64,000 nucleotides of DNA, from positions 14,183,092 to 14,247,091 of the forward strand of contig JAFMSR010000017.1 of the NCBI GenBank assembly GCA_022818135.1, read 5' to 3'. Under the pieces are notes generated by a model. The model ran no database searches, was not told the DNA's origin, and was given only the letters and a program-made list of their open reading frames with translations. The first letter of the stretch is position 1; the number at the start of each line of letters is the position of its first letter. Positions 1 through 12,400 of the stretch are shown piece by piece. This DNA comes from Saxidomus purpurata (lineage: Eukaryota > Mollusca > Bivalvia > Venerida > Veneridae). Both the position numbers and the translations under genes were made by a program.

Positions 1-75
1 TCAAACGTCAATTGCAACTTTGAGGACCTATGTCCCGAAATCACGGAGTCAAGATGACAGTCACCCAAGTCATGA
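1..75 (+). repeat. Dispersed repeat fragment (copy near 38.2 kb)
   Basis: The first bases (tcaaacgtcaattgcaactt, then a stretch on 'gaggacctatgtcc') match 38218-38285 with scattered substitutions. It runs off the left edge of the window. The nature of the element is unknown. Confidence 0.5.
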
Positions 76-460
76 GAGTAAGTACATGTATGTAAGTTTA
101 GTGATGCTGCATCTATAGCAGTTGAAAGTGACTGTTACTGTTTATCTCAAAACGGGGCTAAAATGCTAAAGTCATATCAGCATATTGGATGTGAAAAAAC
201 GTATTACGTCTTATATTACATTGTACCAGGAAAGATATCTAACCGGCGACAATCATTCCTGACGATGCTTTTAATTCCAAAGTACACGCTTTAAAGATAT
301 CGCAAGGTGTTTTACAATCATATTGCAAGGAATAAGAAACGCTGTCTAACAACGCATATTCGATAAGAAGCGACAAAAATTTGAAAGAAATGTATATTTC
401 AATATACTGTTAACCAAAGCATAAAACAATTCTTTCGATATTCTAAATTATACTAAAGGA

Positions 461-790
461 CACTTCTAACGCATTTTCCTTATTTATTTAATTATCAACA
501 CCTTCGATATATGCCAGCTTATATCTATCATGTCTTGCATGTATGAAGACACTTGGTAGATACTTCCTTTACGTGCATGATCGAGTAGTACAAATCATAT
601 GGTAGAGAATTTTAATTTAACTTTTAAACCTCCGTAAACTTTACATTGGTTATTGCCTTGATGCTATTCCTTAGGGAACCCACTCTTACAAAAATATATT
701 CCATATGAAAAGTATATCTCTCGATCATTTTAAAATTCATGTAACGGAACTATCTACACACTGTCCTCATAAATACATCGCGACTCCATT
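461..790 (+). repeat. MITE family A, copy 1 (right end lost)
   Basis: Begins 'cacttctaacgc' and continues through 'tgccagctta', 'tcatgtcttgcatg' and 'tctcgatcatttt'. The same order of blocks is seen at 13742-14203 and 35950-36415. The right inverted terminus found at 14115-14203 is not recognisable here, so this copy looks truncated or diverged. An open frame at 705-902 falls partly inside it and is not coding by any sign I can see. Confidence 0.6.
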
Positions 791-1389
791 TGAGCAAATA
801 CGAAGTTTACTGTTAATAAAAAGTCGTGAAAATCATGCCAGCTATCTTTGTGTTTCATCCTCTGCGGTTACAGTGGTTCTCCGTGTTCGGCCAGGTTGCT
901 AAGTTAATAAAAACAAATTCCGATTCATAACAATTACGATTCAAGCTTTGTTTTCGCGTAATTTAAGTTAATAATTATCATTAAACCATACTGTGGAAGT
1001 AAACCCTAGTTTTACAATGACTTTTCCAAATAGATTACACGAGGCTTAATGTAATATGGTAAAATGAGACCAGACGTGGATTTTCTTTTTTAAGTTTAGT
1101 TTAGGAAAATGAGATGTTTTCATTACAATATGCGTTTCCTGTAAAATAATAATATCTATTGAATAATATATTTTGTAGAGAAGCAATATCTTTCAATTGA
1201 TCGAGTCAGAATTTCATGCAAAATATCTGAACCAAAAGTCCCGTGAATAATACAAACGTTCAATTTCCATTTGTTGCAGGGTTATTGTAGTCACAAAGGA
1301 GATTATTGCTTGCACGTGCTGACTACGCTTCTATTTATGTTTCCCAGCTAATGAATCAAACTCACATCTTGCATACATTGCCGTAATAG

Positions 1390-2190
1390 TTATAAGTAGA
1401 AGCAAGTATGGATATGGCAAATAAATGTCGATAGCGTTTTGGGCAAATACGACATCAAGTCTATAGAAGATATCTGCAAGAGAAGTGCCCCGTCTTTTGA
1501 CTGACGACTAAATCATTTGAGTGTTTGAACCGCCAAACTAATGCTGAAGATGTTTTCAAAAAAAGCAACTGGCAAATGTTTTCACTGGTGATGAACATGG
1601 GAACACTATTTTAAACCCATGCGAAATGTTAAGAACAAAATACGGGCCACTAAAAATGACAAAAGGACACTAATTGCAAAATGTACTTTAATTGTACTGT
1701 AGTCGCAATTGTTTTATATGCCATATTCTACTCTGGTTAGCGATGCAGGTGTCATTAAAAAGGGATAAAAACTTGGCAGTACTACCGTGATGTGGTATTG
1801 ACAAAAAATAAACTTCTACAAGAAACGTCGCCCGGTTACAGGCTTTAAGCATAGTCGACTGATGTCTGACAAAGCATCTGGGGAGGCCCCTCTATAATGT
1901 TGTAAACACTTTTTGCCCGACCCGTTTGTATATTGTTAAGTTTCCTAAGTATGTTTGATGTATGTATGTGTGAATTAATATATGCAATAAAATATTATTA
2001 AAGTAAAGATGTTTGACAATGCGTCAGCGCGCATGTCTGACATAGAAAATTACTGAGCTACATTGTGTGCACATCTTCTTTGTTTCTCAGACCTGGCAGT
2101 GTGTGACTTTCATCTTTTTCTCAAACGGAAAACACTTCTTCTCTGGTCGTAAATATATGTTGCGACATGCTCTTGGTTATGCTGTTAGCC
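1390..2190 (+). pseudogene. Decayed mariner-type transposase relic
   Basis: Three translated islands on the + strand are in the order expected of a mariner transposase. The first is a TGDE-type block at about 1580 (TGDEHGNTILNPCE), matching the region around the first catalytic Asp. The second is a DNA...A block near 2016. The third is DLAVCDFHLFLK at about 2090, corresponding to the conserved SPDLAPSDxHLF region. Stop codons and frame changes separate them, so no protein can be made. No terminal inverted repeats were found. Assignment to mariner rests on these short motifs only; a related IS630/Tc1 element is the alternative. Confidence 0.45.
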
Positions 2191-2708
2191 AGAAACTTTG
2201 CGCTACACCTAAATCAGCATACCGTGACGCTGTCCAGCAATGAATCCACAGACGAATAGTCGGAGTACTTTTGAGGTTATAAAGTACAATACACAATTCA
2301 TTTCGAACACCCTTCGTATGTACATGTAATATCATGAAAGTTGTAAAGTTATGGATGAATAATTTCATATTATACGAATACATGTAGCAGTTTATTAAAT
2401 TTTATTAGCATTTTGATTCACTGTTTATCGGATATGTCACGTTTTGGCTAAAGATGCATTGCCGTTCTGAATCCGGGTGCATGTATAAATGTGATTTTGA
2501 TGCACCGAATAGAGAAATAACACCATTTGCAAAAATTAATTAACAAATTTAATTTAACAATATCGTAAATCATCTACTCATTTGAAAAATACTTTCAAAT
2601 TTTGTTAAGTACCAATATGCGTTTGAGTCACACTGCTGTCTTGGCTAGTTCACCAAGAAAGAAATGCTATGGCCGGTCGGGACAAATAAAAATCAAAACA
2701 ACCAAACG

Positions 2709-2825
2709 ATGAAAGCATTTAAAGTGATGGTCTTCTTCTTCTTGGTACTTGCATATGTATGTAACATATCAAAAGCTTATACCTGGTACGTTATAAATTG
2801 TTTTGTGGTTTCACATTCATTTTGA
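2709..2825 (+). CDS. Candidate signal-peptide first exon or short ORF
   Basis: An ATG at 2709 opens a 38-codon frame. It starts MKAFKVMVFFFLVLAYVC, followed by NISKAYTW: a basic start, a strong hydrophobic core and a small-residue stretch, as in a secretory signal peptide. A usable splice donor (CTG|GTACGT) at 2785/2786 would leave phase 2. I could not find a convincing partner exon; the exon-like segment at 6870-6961 needs phase 1 and does not fit. The hydrophobic start may be chance in AT-rich DNA. Too short to assign any function. Confidence 0.25.
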   Translation: MKAFKVMVFFFLVLAYVCNISKAYTWYVINCFVVSHSF

Positions 2826-5800
2826 AAAGTTATTTGGCTAATTGTATTCGCTAATTTATATGTAAATGAAAATAATAAAGGTTGTTAGGGGTTCGAATTT
2901 GCATCTAAAGGCTGGTGCAAAACGATAAATACTTTACAAGAATTTGCAAACACTTGACATAATCATAATGTGTGATATAAAAAAACAAATGCCTTTAAAG
3001 TCTAAATCAAGTAGTTTTACTTAATATTAATTGCTATGATTCATTAGATTAATATTTTGTATGTTAGTTTCCTATTTTCAATACGGTTTGCACCAACCTC
3101 AGATGCAAATTCGATAACGTTTCATTAAAATGAGACTAAAATCAAATCATATAGGCTACAAATTGTTAAAGTTGTTCTTGAGACTCCGCGCTCAATACAA
3201 GATCTAAATTCAATCGACAAAACAGACATTTAAAATCAAAACAAACAGTCAATATAGACAGCAATAGAAAAAGATATAAAACGTCTACAGTGTTCATAAT
3301 GTGGTTTGTCAAATTAACTCGCGAACATAGTGGACAAAATATTTAATGATTTATAAACCTGTAAAAAGACGGTTGTGTACGAAAAGAATTTCAAGAAAGT
3401 GATTGGCGTTAAATATGTTTCGATTGAGAACCTTTTTAGTTATTAAATTAATCGCCTTTTGAAAATAACCTTCTGCAAAATCAGTATAATGTGATACTTA
3501 GCCATTAAACATATATGTATATTAAAGTTTACTCACGTAACATATACATCTGATGAAGCGTGTAAAATGTATACTAGTATACTTTCAATGAATAATTTCT
3601 ATATTAAGATTCTTTTCGCTTCATAACCAGGAAATGATGGTTGAAATATATTTTAATTATCCTAATCCATTAAGTCAACTACTTCCACTCAAATAAAGAT
3701 TGATGTTAGTTGATTAAACTTTGATACATATTCATTACATAAAAGTAAGACACTAGACACTTGGTTACGTGTTCACTTGGCAAACATTTAGTATTATTTC
3801 ACCGAATAATAAAAAATATGTACATGGTATAAATACGATGTATTTCTGTTTAGCACCCTTTTCCCGAATCAATCTTACTCTTGATCAGTTACTGCAACTG
3901 CTTTAACAAGCGGCAGTGAGTTCTCCGTTTTGCGGATTTAAAAATGGTGTATTTCGATCACGTAATGATGCGAGTAGGAGTGTCTAGCGGTGCATATCAA
4001 AGCCGACCTGTTTAACATAAGCAAAAGCGGGAAAGGAAGATGAATGTTTCACAGGTTATCAATTATACTCAGTGAAATACTGGTAACACTTATTTCATTG
4101 TACGTTTGATATGAGAAGATATATATACAGGCTTAAATTTTCTAAATGGCAATGACAACTCAAAACAGTAAAGACAAAAACATTATTTAGCTATGGAATA
4201 AAAATTAATGTTAGGATTAATTATTCTTTAAATACTTTGATAGTGATTTCATACATACCATAGTTTTACACAGTGCATGCATGTACTTAAATTATTTTTT
4301 TAATAGTGGACATACAGATATTTAGTTGATATTTAGTTGGAATAAGGTAAACCGGAAGTCGTTGGAGAAATCGGAGTCGGATTTTGTCTTAATGTTGTAA
4401 AATGTGAATTAAATGGCAGACATCTCGCATAGGACGCAAAAGTCAGCATTAGGACATTTTTATGGAAAGCCACGACCACCGAAACCGGGCAATGACAGAT
4501 TCCGTGCCTTACCATGTCTTAATAAGGACACACAAGATTTGTATAGCGGCATTTTTGACTCTATTTGATGACTTAATAATATAGACATATTTTTGTGAAA
4601 TTAGGTCTGGTACATGTACAGGCAAATTATGCAATTCTAGTGAAAATGACGTTAACAGTGAATACAAGGAATGTCGGATCAGCGACGAGACGGAACTTTA
4701 ATATTATTGTAACTTATGCGGAAATAAGACGAAACGCGACGTCGATTTCTGAGTAACAACAAGAGTGCATTTGTCGCCCAAAAGCACGCAATTGTAACGT
4801 TAAGCGGTAAATAGATAAAATTATAGAAAATTTACCCCACACACTTTTAAAGGATATAGTTGATTGCAAAATAGTTCGTTAAACGTAGATATCAAAATCA
4901 AGCATTGTCATTATTTTGAAACAATGTATTCTTTTGATTTATGTTAAATCTGAATCATGATAAATTCATTGCAATTTTGACTTGCAAGTGAATACTTAAC
5001 TTTTTTTTTCTTTACCGGTACATTTGGACAAATAATTTCTTTTAATTTCAACAGTGAATACAATTTCAATCTTTATATCTTAAAGACAATACTATAGTTA
5101 AAAATTTGCTGGCAAATTGATTTCAGTAAATCAGTCTTTCTAACCTTTGGAGCAAAACAAATTTATCAAAATTGTGTAACATTACCCAACCAACCATTTA
5201 AGAAACAGTCAAATGCAAAATAATTCATAAAACATAAATTTTAACGTTGAGCTTGTCTAATATCTCAAATCAATATATTTAAATTATTTTATAGCTAAAC
5301 TGAATCATTTAAGAACAATATGAAGATATGAAATTACAAATGTATTTGACTTGTTGTACATTTGTAAACCCTGAAAATAAAAGACCAAAAGGTAGCGCAC
5401 AACTTAAGCTGAAATTTCAGTCGCTTAAACTTTCAAAGGTTCGTGTCTTTCTTATCTTGTGGGGAAAGTAGTAAAACTTGCGCATTGTTCAGTGTTGGAA
5501 CAGTTTTCCTCTAAAAGATTAGAAAGAAAAGATAAAAGAGAGTGTACTGGCTTGATAACCTAGTTTTATACAAATGGTATCTTCCGACCTCCACCTAGAA
5601 ATTATTGAGACAAAACAGTCCATGACTATCTATAAATTGTGACCTCGAAAATATCGACCAGAAAGCGTTAGCAGCGTTATATGTTTTAAGAATTGTACCC
5701 CCGTTTTCATATACATGTATACAGTAACATTCACATTCAACTGCTATTGCTATCACTAAACTCACGGACTTAATTTCTTGATTTGGTTATATGTTTTATT

Positions 5801-5995
5801 ACAGTGACAGTGTGATCAGTTTATATTCCAAGGATTTAGACACAATATATCAAGAAAAGAAGTTGTTAACTTATTTGTAAACCGGTATGATCAACTTCAT
5901 TATACACTTTTCCTATATTCATAAAATTATTTACCAATTCTATAAGTTTAGATTTAGGTATATATTTTGTACTTCACTAAACATGATGTAAAAGA
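2826..5995. other. Intergenic, no recognisable feature
   Basis: AT-rich sequence without long open frames, splice-bounded coding islands or repeats that I could match elsewhere in the window. Confidence 0.5.
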
Positions 5996-5999
5996 CATC

Positions 6000-6710
6000 G
6001 CTGTTTAGCTTACCTGAACACTTTGTGCTCTAGATGTACTACTACTATTGTGTCAGCCTGATCTGTCGTCCGTCGTGTTCAAAGTGAGCAATTGTGATGG
6101 TACTTCATCTGTGACCATGCAATTATTTCGATCCGTTAAAAATTTCGTCATGCTGTGTGCAGTTCTACCATAAATAAATGTGTTCTTCACTAATGAAACC
6201 AAACTGATGAAATGTTCATTTTTGTATTAATCCGTATCATATTAAAACATAATGTGTACGACAGTATGATCGTGTCAAAGTTGAACTATGGGCTAAATCA
6301 GACCAAACATTGTGAAATGCTGTGGGAAACCAAACTATATTAAACTTTGTTTACACACTATTGCAACTCCTTCTCGTTACATTTAGATAGAATGTGTGTG
6401 ACAGTAAAGTCTTTCCAAGTTCGTTTATGAATGCATTTACACCAGAATATGAACCATGTTGTGTGAAAAGCTGTGAAAACTATGTTTCCACTGCAGCATC
6501 TTTGCGTTACTCAATATCATGTTAAAAGAAAGTGTATAACAGTAAGGTTTCAAGCAATGTTTGGCCAAATCATACTTAACCGTGAGCCATGCTGTTAAAA
6601 ACTATGTTTACAATATAGCACCTTCATTTCAGCATCAATCCTAACCATATGTAGAAGTAGTGATCTCAGGTGTTATCTATGGCCACAATGACTCTCTTGT
6701 TTTGTTTTTA
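6000..6710 (+). repeat. Dispersed bivalve-type repeat, internally reiterated
   Basis: Starts near 'ttagcttacctgaacac', has 'gtcgtccgtcgtg' close to the start, then reiterated blocks with 'accaaac...gaaatg...gtgtacgacagta' spaced roughly 120-140 bp. It ends with 'tctcaggtgttatctatggccacaatgactctcttg'-like sequence, resembling the terminal block of the copy at 63.7 kb. Non-coding. Confidence 0.5.
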
Positions 6711-6869
6711 ATTTCCAGTAAATACACAATTACTTGCTAAATTGTATTTAGAATCTTCGAATTTATATCAATAATATGTCTACGAACATATTTTGATTAA
6801 GTGATTTTTTACAACATTTCAAAAAAATATATATTTCCATTACAAATCAACAATATTTTATATCTACAG

Positions 6870-6961
6870 TATCCTGTATTTCTCCATGTAACTGGATAAA
6901 CAGTGCCGTAAATGCCCCTACATTCTTCACATTATACTTATTGTTCACACCAGCATTATTC
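6870..6961 (+). other. Exon-like segment, unassigned
   Basis: Bounded by an acceptor (tatctacag) and a good donor (TTC|GTAAGT), with one open frame of 30 codons (SCISPCNWINSAVNAP... then a hydrophobic run ending FTPALF). It needs one leftover base from an upstream exon and ends in phase 0. It might be a TMD0 exon of the ABC gene downstream or part of an unrelated secreted peptide. No homology is recognised and the segment is not conserved in the duplicated region near 44.9 kb. It may be chance. Confidence 0.15.
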
Positions 6962-8559
6962 GTAAGTGCCTACAAGCACTGTTTACAATGTGACTGATCT
7001 AAATGTGGCTTACACGTTTTAGTGAAAGATAAAAAAGATTAATGGACATATCAATTCTGAAAAATATTAATCTAAATATGTGTAAAATTTGAAGACCACT
7101 ATCAAAATTCAGTATATTTCGTAAATTAAGATTAGAAGTACATAGTTACATGCACTTTGTAAAACTGTGGTAAACACAGTTATTGATATTAATATAAGGT
7201 TTTAATCAGCAATCAAAAGCATTTTGTCGTTAATGCTAGCAGTTTGAAGGCGCGTAAATTTCTTTATTATATAAAATGTTCCATGAAATGATGTTTAATA
7301 TTCGTTTCACTACATGTATGTATACATATTTTAGATGGCAAACACATTCCCGTTACTGTTTAGGGTGCTTATTGTAACAAGTGCAGATTTAGCAGCGTTC
7401 CGAGTACTAATCCGTTTTTGTTATCCACAGCTAGACACGCCTTCTGGGATTATCATGTGATCAATATATCTCCAATCAGACAAGTTGTTACAAAGGTTCA
7501 ACATTTGTTAAAGCAGTTATTTTTCATTAGGAGGACATTTCTGTAAATAGGTGGTGGTATATCGATTTGTTGTAAGAAATGTACATTTTGTGGTTAACTG
7601 TTTAATACTACTTTTAATACCTTTCTTTTCATACATAGTGTACATGTATCAACGTGTTGTCAACTTACTTACTTGAACGACGTGACTTTATGTATTTAGA
7701 TAATTAATATAGTATGATTCGCAACGCCATTTTGCATGTTCTAAACTAACATATGCAATGTAGCTTATTCCAATGAACTGAAGAAAAGTAAAATTATCTT
7801 TATAAAGATCGAGTAAGTATATACATCCCTGCAAAAGTGTTTATTTAAAAGTAATGTCCTAAGTATCATCATAGAGAAGTATTCGTGGAGGGGAGGCACT
7901 TCAAACCTCCTACCCTGAAGTTAATTATTTTTCACTTTAAAGGTTCGAATTCCTGGAAAAGCAGTGAGTTCACGATGTCACTTAAATCACAGAAATACAG
8001 AGCATGTTACAGCAAATTGATAGATGTAAAATGTGACGACAACATCAGAAATGGTAAGCGAAATGTTTGTGTTAAATCTTAACACACCCTGTATACCATT
8101 TTTAAGTACACAAAGATTTCCATTTGACTTTAAATTTGAATACACAACATACCCGATAAATGGATCTTTCCTAAAACGGTTACAGTTTTATCGAGTGTTT
8201 CGGTGTATTGAATCTGGTCAATTAATCTCATGTAAAGCACAATGCAGAATACCATTATTATTCAAATGTTTGATTTATCGTTTCCGTGTTTACGCAAATA
8301 TATTATTCTGTGACAAATTGCAACGTTAAAAAGTACACAAAGCGTAACGTATGCCGCAAATCAAACGACGATAACGTCGTTAAAATGACGTTATGTGTGA
8401 TGTGCCTTCCCGCGGGTATCGACATTTTCGACATCGAGTTTTGACATCTTATAAAAATTGATATTGTTGATTTCGCTTGTGAACACTAAAAATAATTATT
8501 CCTTAAAATATCACTTTGACTGACCAATCAGTAAAAAGATGACCAGCAATTTTTCTATT

Positions 8560-9043
8560 TTTGTTACTTTTTTTACTCCCCTACCATTACAGAGGGGATA
8601 TGGTAATTGGCTCCGTCCGTGTGTCCATGCGTGCTCTAGTCCGGCCATCACACTTTTGTCAGGAGCATAATTATGAAAATATTCAAAGGAATTTATTTAA
8701 CCTTTATACGCATACAGAAAAATTAAGAGTAAGTGCAGTGTACAAGGACCTTAACTCTAGCTTGTCATTTTTAAAAAAAAATATTTCCCTAACAGTACCT
8801 TACTTTTTTAAGATACCTCCCTTTATTGATTATATTGCATAAAACATTTGTGCAAAACAAACAATTTCAGATTTTAGAGAAAAAGAGACAAGTTGCAGGT
8901 ACATAATCCTCAATACGTTGTAATTACTAATATTTTATAAAATTAGAACCTGAACCATATCCATTCCTTTCACTTCAAATTTCTTGGTCATAGAAAGAGC
9001 ACTCGGCGGGGAGATTGTCATGTCTAACATGGCTCTTGTTTGA
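8560..9043 (+). repeat. Dispersed repeat inserted after the duplication
   Basis: Starts 'actcccctaccattacagaggggata', has a 'ggctccgtccgtgtgtcc' segment, and ends 'gcggggagattgtcatgtctaacatggctcttgttt'. It is absent at the matching point of copy 2 (about 50.62-50.65 kb), where the flanks are nearly contiguous, so it inserted here after the duplication or was lost there. An open frame at 8561-8842 lies in it and is not considered a gene. Confidence 0.6.
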
Positions 9044-9320
9044 TTTAAATATGGAGTACTGTCGGCAACATGTACAATTTTACCAAGATGGTGCAATATC
9101 ATGTTCGATAGAGCAATTTTGAAACGTCTTTCAAGTTATTTGGAATCTATTTCACTGTAACGACTCGGGAATTGTATGTTTATTTGTCTACCGTACTCAA
9201 TTTAATGTGTGTATATGCAGTTCGGACTTTGAAATATGTGAAATTCAACTTGAACATGAAACATTGAATATAAACTACTGCGTTTCTAACTTTACAACCT
9301 TGTTTTACGTCAATTTTCAG

Positions 9321-9431
9321 CTGAAGCGACAAAATCAACTGGCGCAATCATTATGAAAATTCTGCGGTTTTCTAAACCTGACTGGATGCTTTTAACAGTT
9401 GGGATAGTTTTTCTAGTGGCTTCTTGTATCG
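9321..9431 (+). CDS. ABC gene exon 1 of those found: pre-TM1 and TM1
   Basis: Acceptor attttcag, donor ATCG|GTAAG. Begins with two bases of a codon started upstream. Encodes the SKPDW elbow motif and a hydrophobic helix ([14 protein letters not shown]). Duplicated at about 50883-51026. Confidence 0.85.
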
Positions 9432-12400
9432 GTAAGATTATACACGATTATCTTTCTTTGTTCAACTATAGCTGACAACAGAAACGTAACTTTCATTTTT
9501 TGGCACCACTGGTAAACTCACGAAGAATAAATCCGCTTGGATTAGGACTAGCGTATTTTTGAGTTTCATATGAAATAATGTTCGCTGTTTTAGACTGGAG
9601 ATACGAATTCTGATTAGAGAATAAGACAAAATATCAGTTGTTTTCATTTGTAGTTTACAGGACTCGTGTCCAACTTTACAGAAGAGTGAATTAGAATTTT
9701 CAAATCTAACGGATATCAGAAGTGATTCGGAATCAACATTTTGAGATTTGTATGATTGTATTTTCCCATATTGATCTATTTATGCACTGCCAATGATTAA
9801 AAGCCCGTCTAAAACAAAATTGAAATTACAGAAAAACCTAAATTTTAGCTATCGATAGACAACTGACCACTGTAGAACATTTCAAATCATCTCAAAGTTC
9901 AGAAGTGATATGAGTTTAGAAAGACATTCACTTGCGTTTGATATTTGAATTCAGAAAAGTTTTATTTCTCAAAAAATTTAAACGACACCTTTATTGAGAA
10001 AATATCTGGTAAAGGATTTTCCACATGGCAAAACATGCACCCTTAAATTATTTCTTAAGAAACGAGTTTTCAATGTGGAAGCATAAGAAAAAGTAGTATC
10101 ATAGTATCATTTAAAGAAACGTTTTGAATGTATGATGAAGTGATGATAGATAAAGCCTTAAATGTGTAAAGACAAAAACAAGACATACACGAACAATCAG
10201 ACCTCATTTTATCACAAAATCTGTCGTTTTAAGACTATTCATAACTTTTGTTTGTAAATATTTAAGACAGCTTCGTCGTTTCAAAGTAAACGTTCCTGGA
10301 ATGAACACGCATTGCACATTAAGCAAGTAGCATGTCAACGTATTTTAACAAACCAAACATTGTTGTTCTAAAGTCCATTTAAATTTCCATACGGTCCATT
10401 CTTTAATCTTCTAAATGTTGAATTGATTAACCAACGTATCTTTCAAGAAGAATTTTATATTAAAGAAGATAAAGTTACAATTACATTGAATTACAAATAT
10501 ACGAGTATATAAGAGACAACCAAGTTTGTTTTTCAACCTTAAAACGAAACTAAAAGGAAACTCAGCAAGCGTCTGAAAAACAGACATTTTACCTATAATT
10601 CGTGTTACTTCATCAAGTTTAAAATGAATCAACATATAGTCTTAGAAATGTAAATGACCTAATTAATTCGTTTCATCAAAAGCAGCTGTTTGAATGTAGG
10701 TATATTGGTTGTTAAGACGTGCCCGTAATAAGTTCAGGCAATTCTCTTTCAGGCGAATCGATGGTTCCCTTTTACACTGGTAAAGTACTGGATAGCATTC
10801 TACAACACTCATCACACGAAGTATTCATGCAATTTGCTTCTTTACTTTTCGGTATTTCTGTACTAAGGTAGGACTTACATTTGTATATTTAATAACGCTA
10901 GTCCTCATCTGAATTTAGTGCTAAATTGTCTTTAGGTTTAAACCGAGTAATTCTTAAATTATTGTCGATACCTTTGTTTTGTATACCCTTAGTGCCCATG
11001 TTGAGCTTCGTGCCCAGGGTAGGCTATAAGGACCGATGGATGTCCGTATCATCCCACAAATTGGTCAGAAAGCCCCAGGTCAAGCCTGAAACTTGTTCAC
11101 GCGGGGTCATGTGTTGATAAATTTGGGAGACTGATATTGTGATATGTTATGTCAAAAATAGGTCACTAGGTCTTTTCATAGAAAGGTCACGTGAAACACT
11201 AGAAGCAACATTTCATACCCAATACAAATTGTATTTATGATACATGTATGTATTTCTTGATGAGTTATTGGATAAGTTCGAATCTATGTCACCTGGGAGC
11301 AAATTCTAGGTCACATAGTGTAATTCGAGAAAAATCTTGTTTACAAATCTTCATAAAATTTGGTCATTTTTTTTGTCTTGATGATTTCAAGGTAAATTTT
11401 GATGGTGGGTCACCTGGGTTAAAAAAACAAGGCAACCTGACCGAATGCAAGGCAACATTATTAATGCACTAGAGGTAACATTTTATAGACAATCATCATT
11501 GTAAATTGGTCAGAATGTCAGTATTGATGATATCTTGGTCAAACAGATTATTAATGGATATGATGCATATGTCAAGGTTGCATCTAAGTCACATTGGGTC
11601 AGAAGTAGGCCATGTACTCAGATGAGCGATAAAGGACTATGTCAGTTCTCTTATTTTTTATTTAAGCGTCGATGTAATTTTTTCATGAAATACAGGTAAA
11701 TCGAATGATTTGCCGTGGTATTTGACCAAGATTGGAGTTTGCTTTTACCACTAAATTTAATCTTTGCTTAAAATGAAGCTATGCCAATTTCTCCAATACA
11801 AAAATGTTTTTAATACACTGCTGGTGATTATGCTTAGGAATTAGAAAAGAAAATGATTTTGCAATGGCGTAGCCTGAAAATACAGTGGAGGAAATGAGGG
11901 TGCAAACGTCCCTGCTTAGAAAACAGAGTTACTGTAATAATTTGACATCATAAAGGCCTCTGATGAGAGTCCAGAGGCAAATAATGACGCCTCAATGGTG
12001 TCTGCTGATGAAATGGTTACAAAAGCTTATGCTTAGAATACCAAACATGACATGATGCAATAAAAGTCGATGCTAAGGATAGAAAGGATAAACCGATTCA
12101 ATTGAGAAAATGACGGTAGTAGGGCAATAAGTTTTCTAAAACGACATTTAACTTGTAAATCCGGTTCTGTTTTTCAAGACGAAACTTTTGTTATGAATGT
12201 ACATTGCTCGTTATTGTTGTTTTTCCAGTTCCCTCAGCCAAGGTCTACAAGGGTATTGCCTTTTCATTGCCAACAGAAAGCTAAATATTAGAATAAGAAA
12301 TGCTCTGTTTGCGTCAATCATGAAACAGGAGATAGCATTTTTTGAGAAAGGCCATACAGGTGACGAAATAATTTAGCGTTTCTAGTTTATGTTTTTCGTA

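Larger units (their letters stand above)
7085..9725 (+). repeat. Segmental duplication, copy 1 (5' flank and first exon of ABC gene)
   Basis: Three collinear blocks match 44.9-51.3 kb: 7085-7700 with 44925-45540, 7725-8470 with 49595-50600, and 9065-9725 with 50655-51315. Blocks are clearly similar but with many substitutions and indels, so the duplication is old. Copy 1 has a repeat at about 8560-9043 that copy 2 lacks; copy 2 has about 4 kb inserted after 45540. A weak tRNA-like B box (ggttcgaattcc) lies at 7941. Confidence 0.8.

Noticed and set aside
8561..8842. 93-codon frame near the ABC gene, considered as a 5' exon
   Set aside because: Lies within a dispersed repeat that is absent from the duplicated copy and has no splice logic to exon 1.
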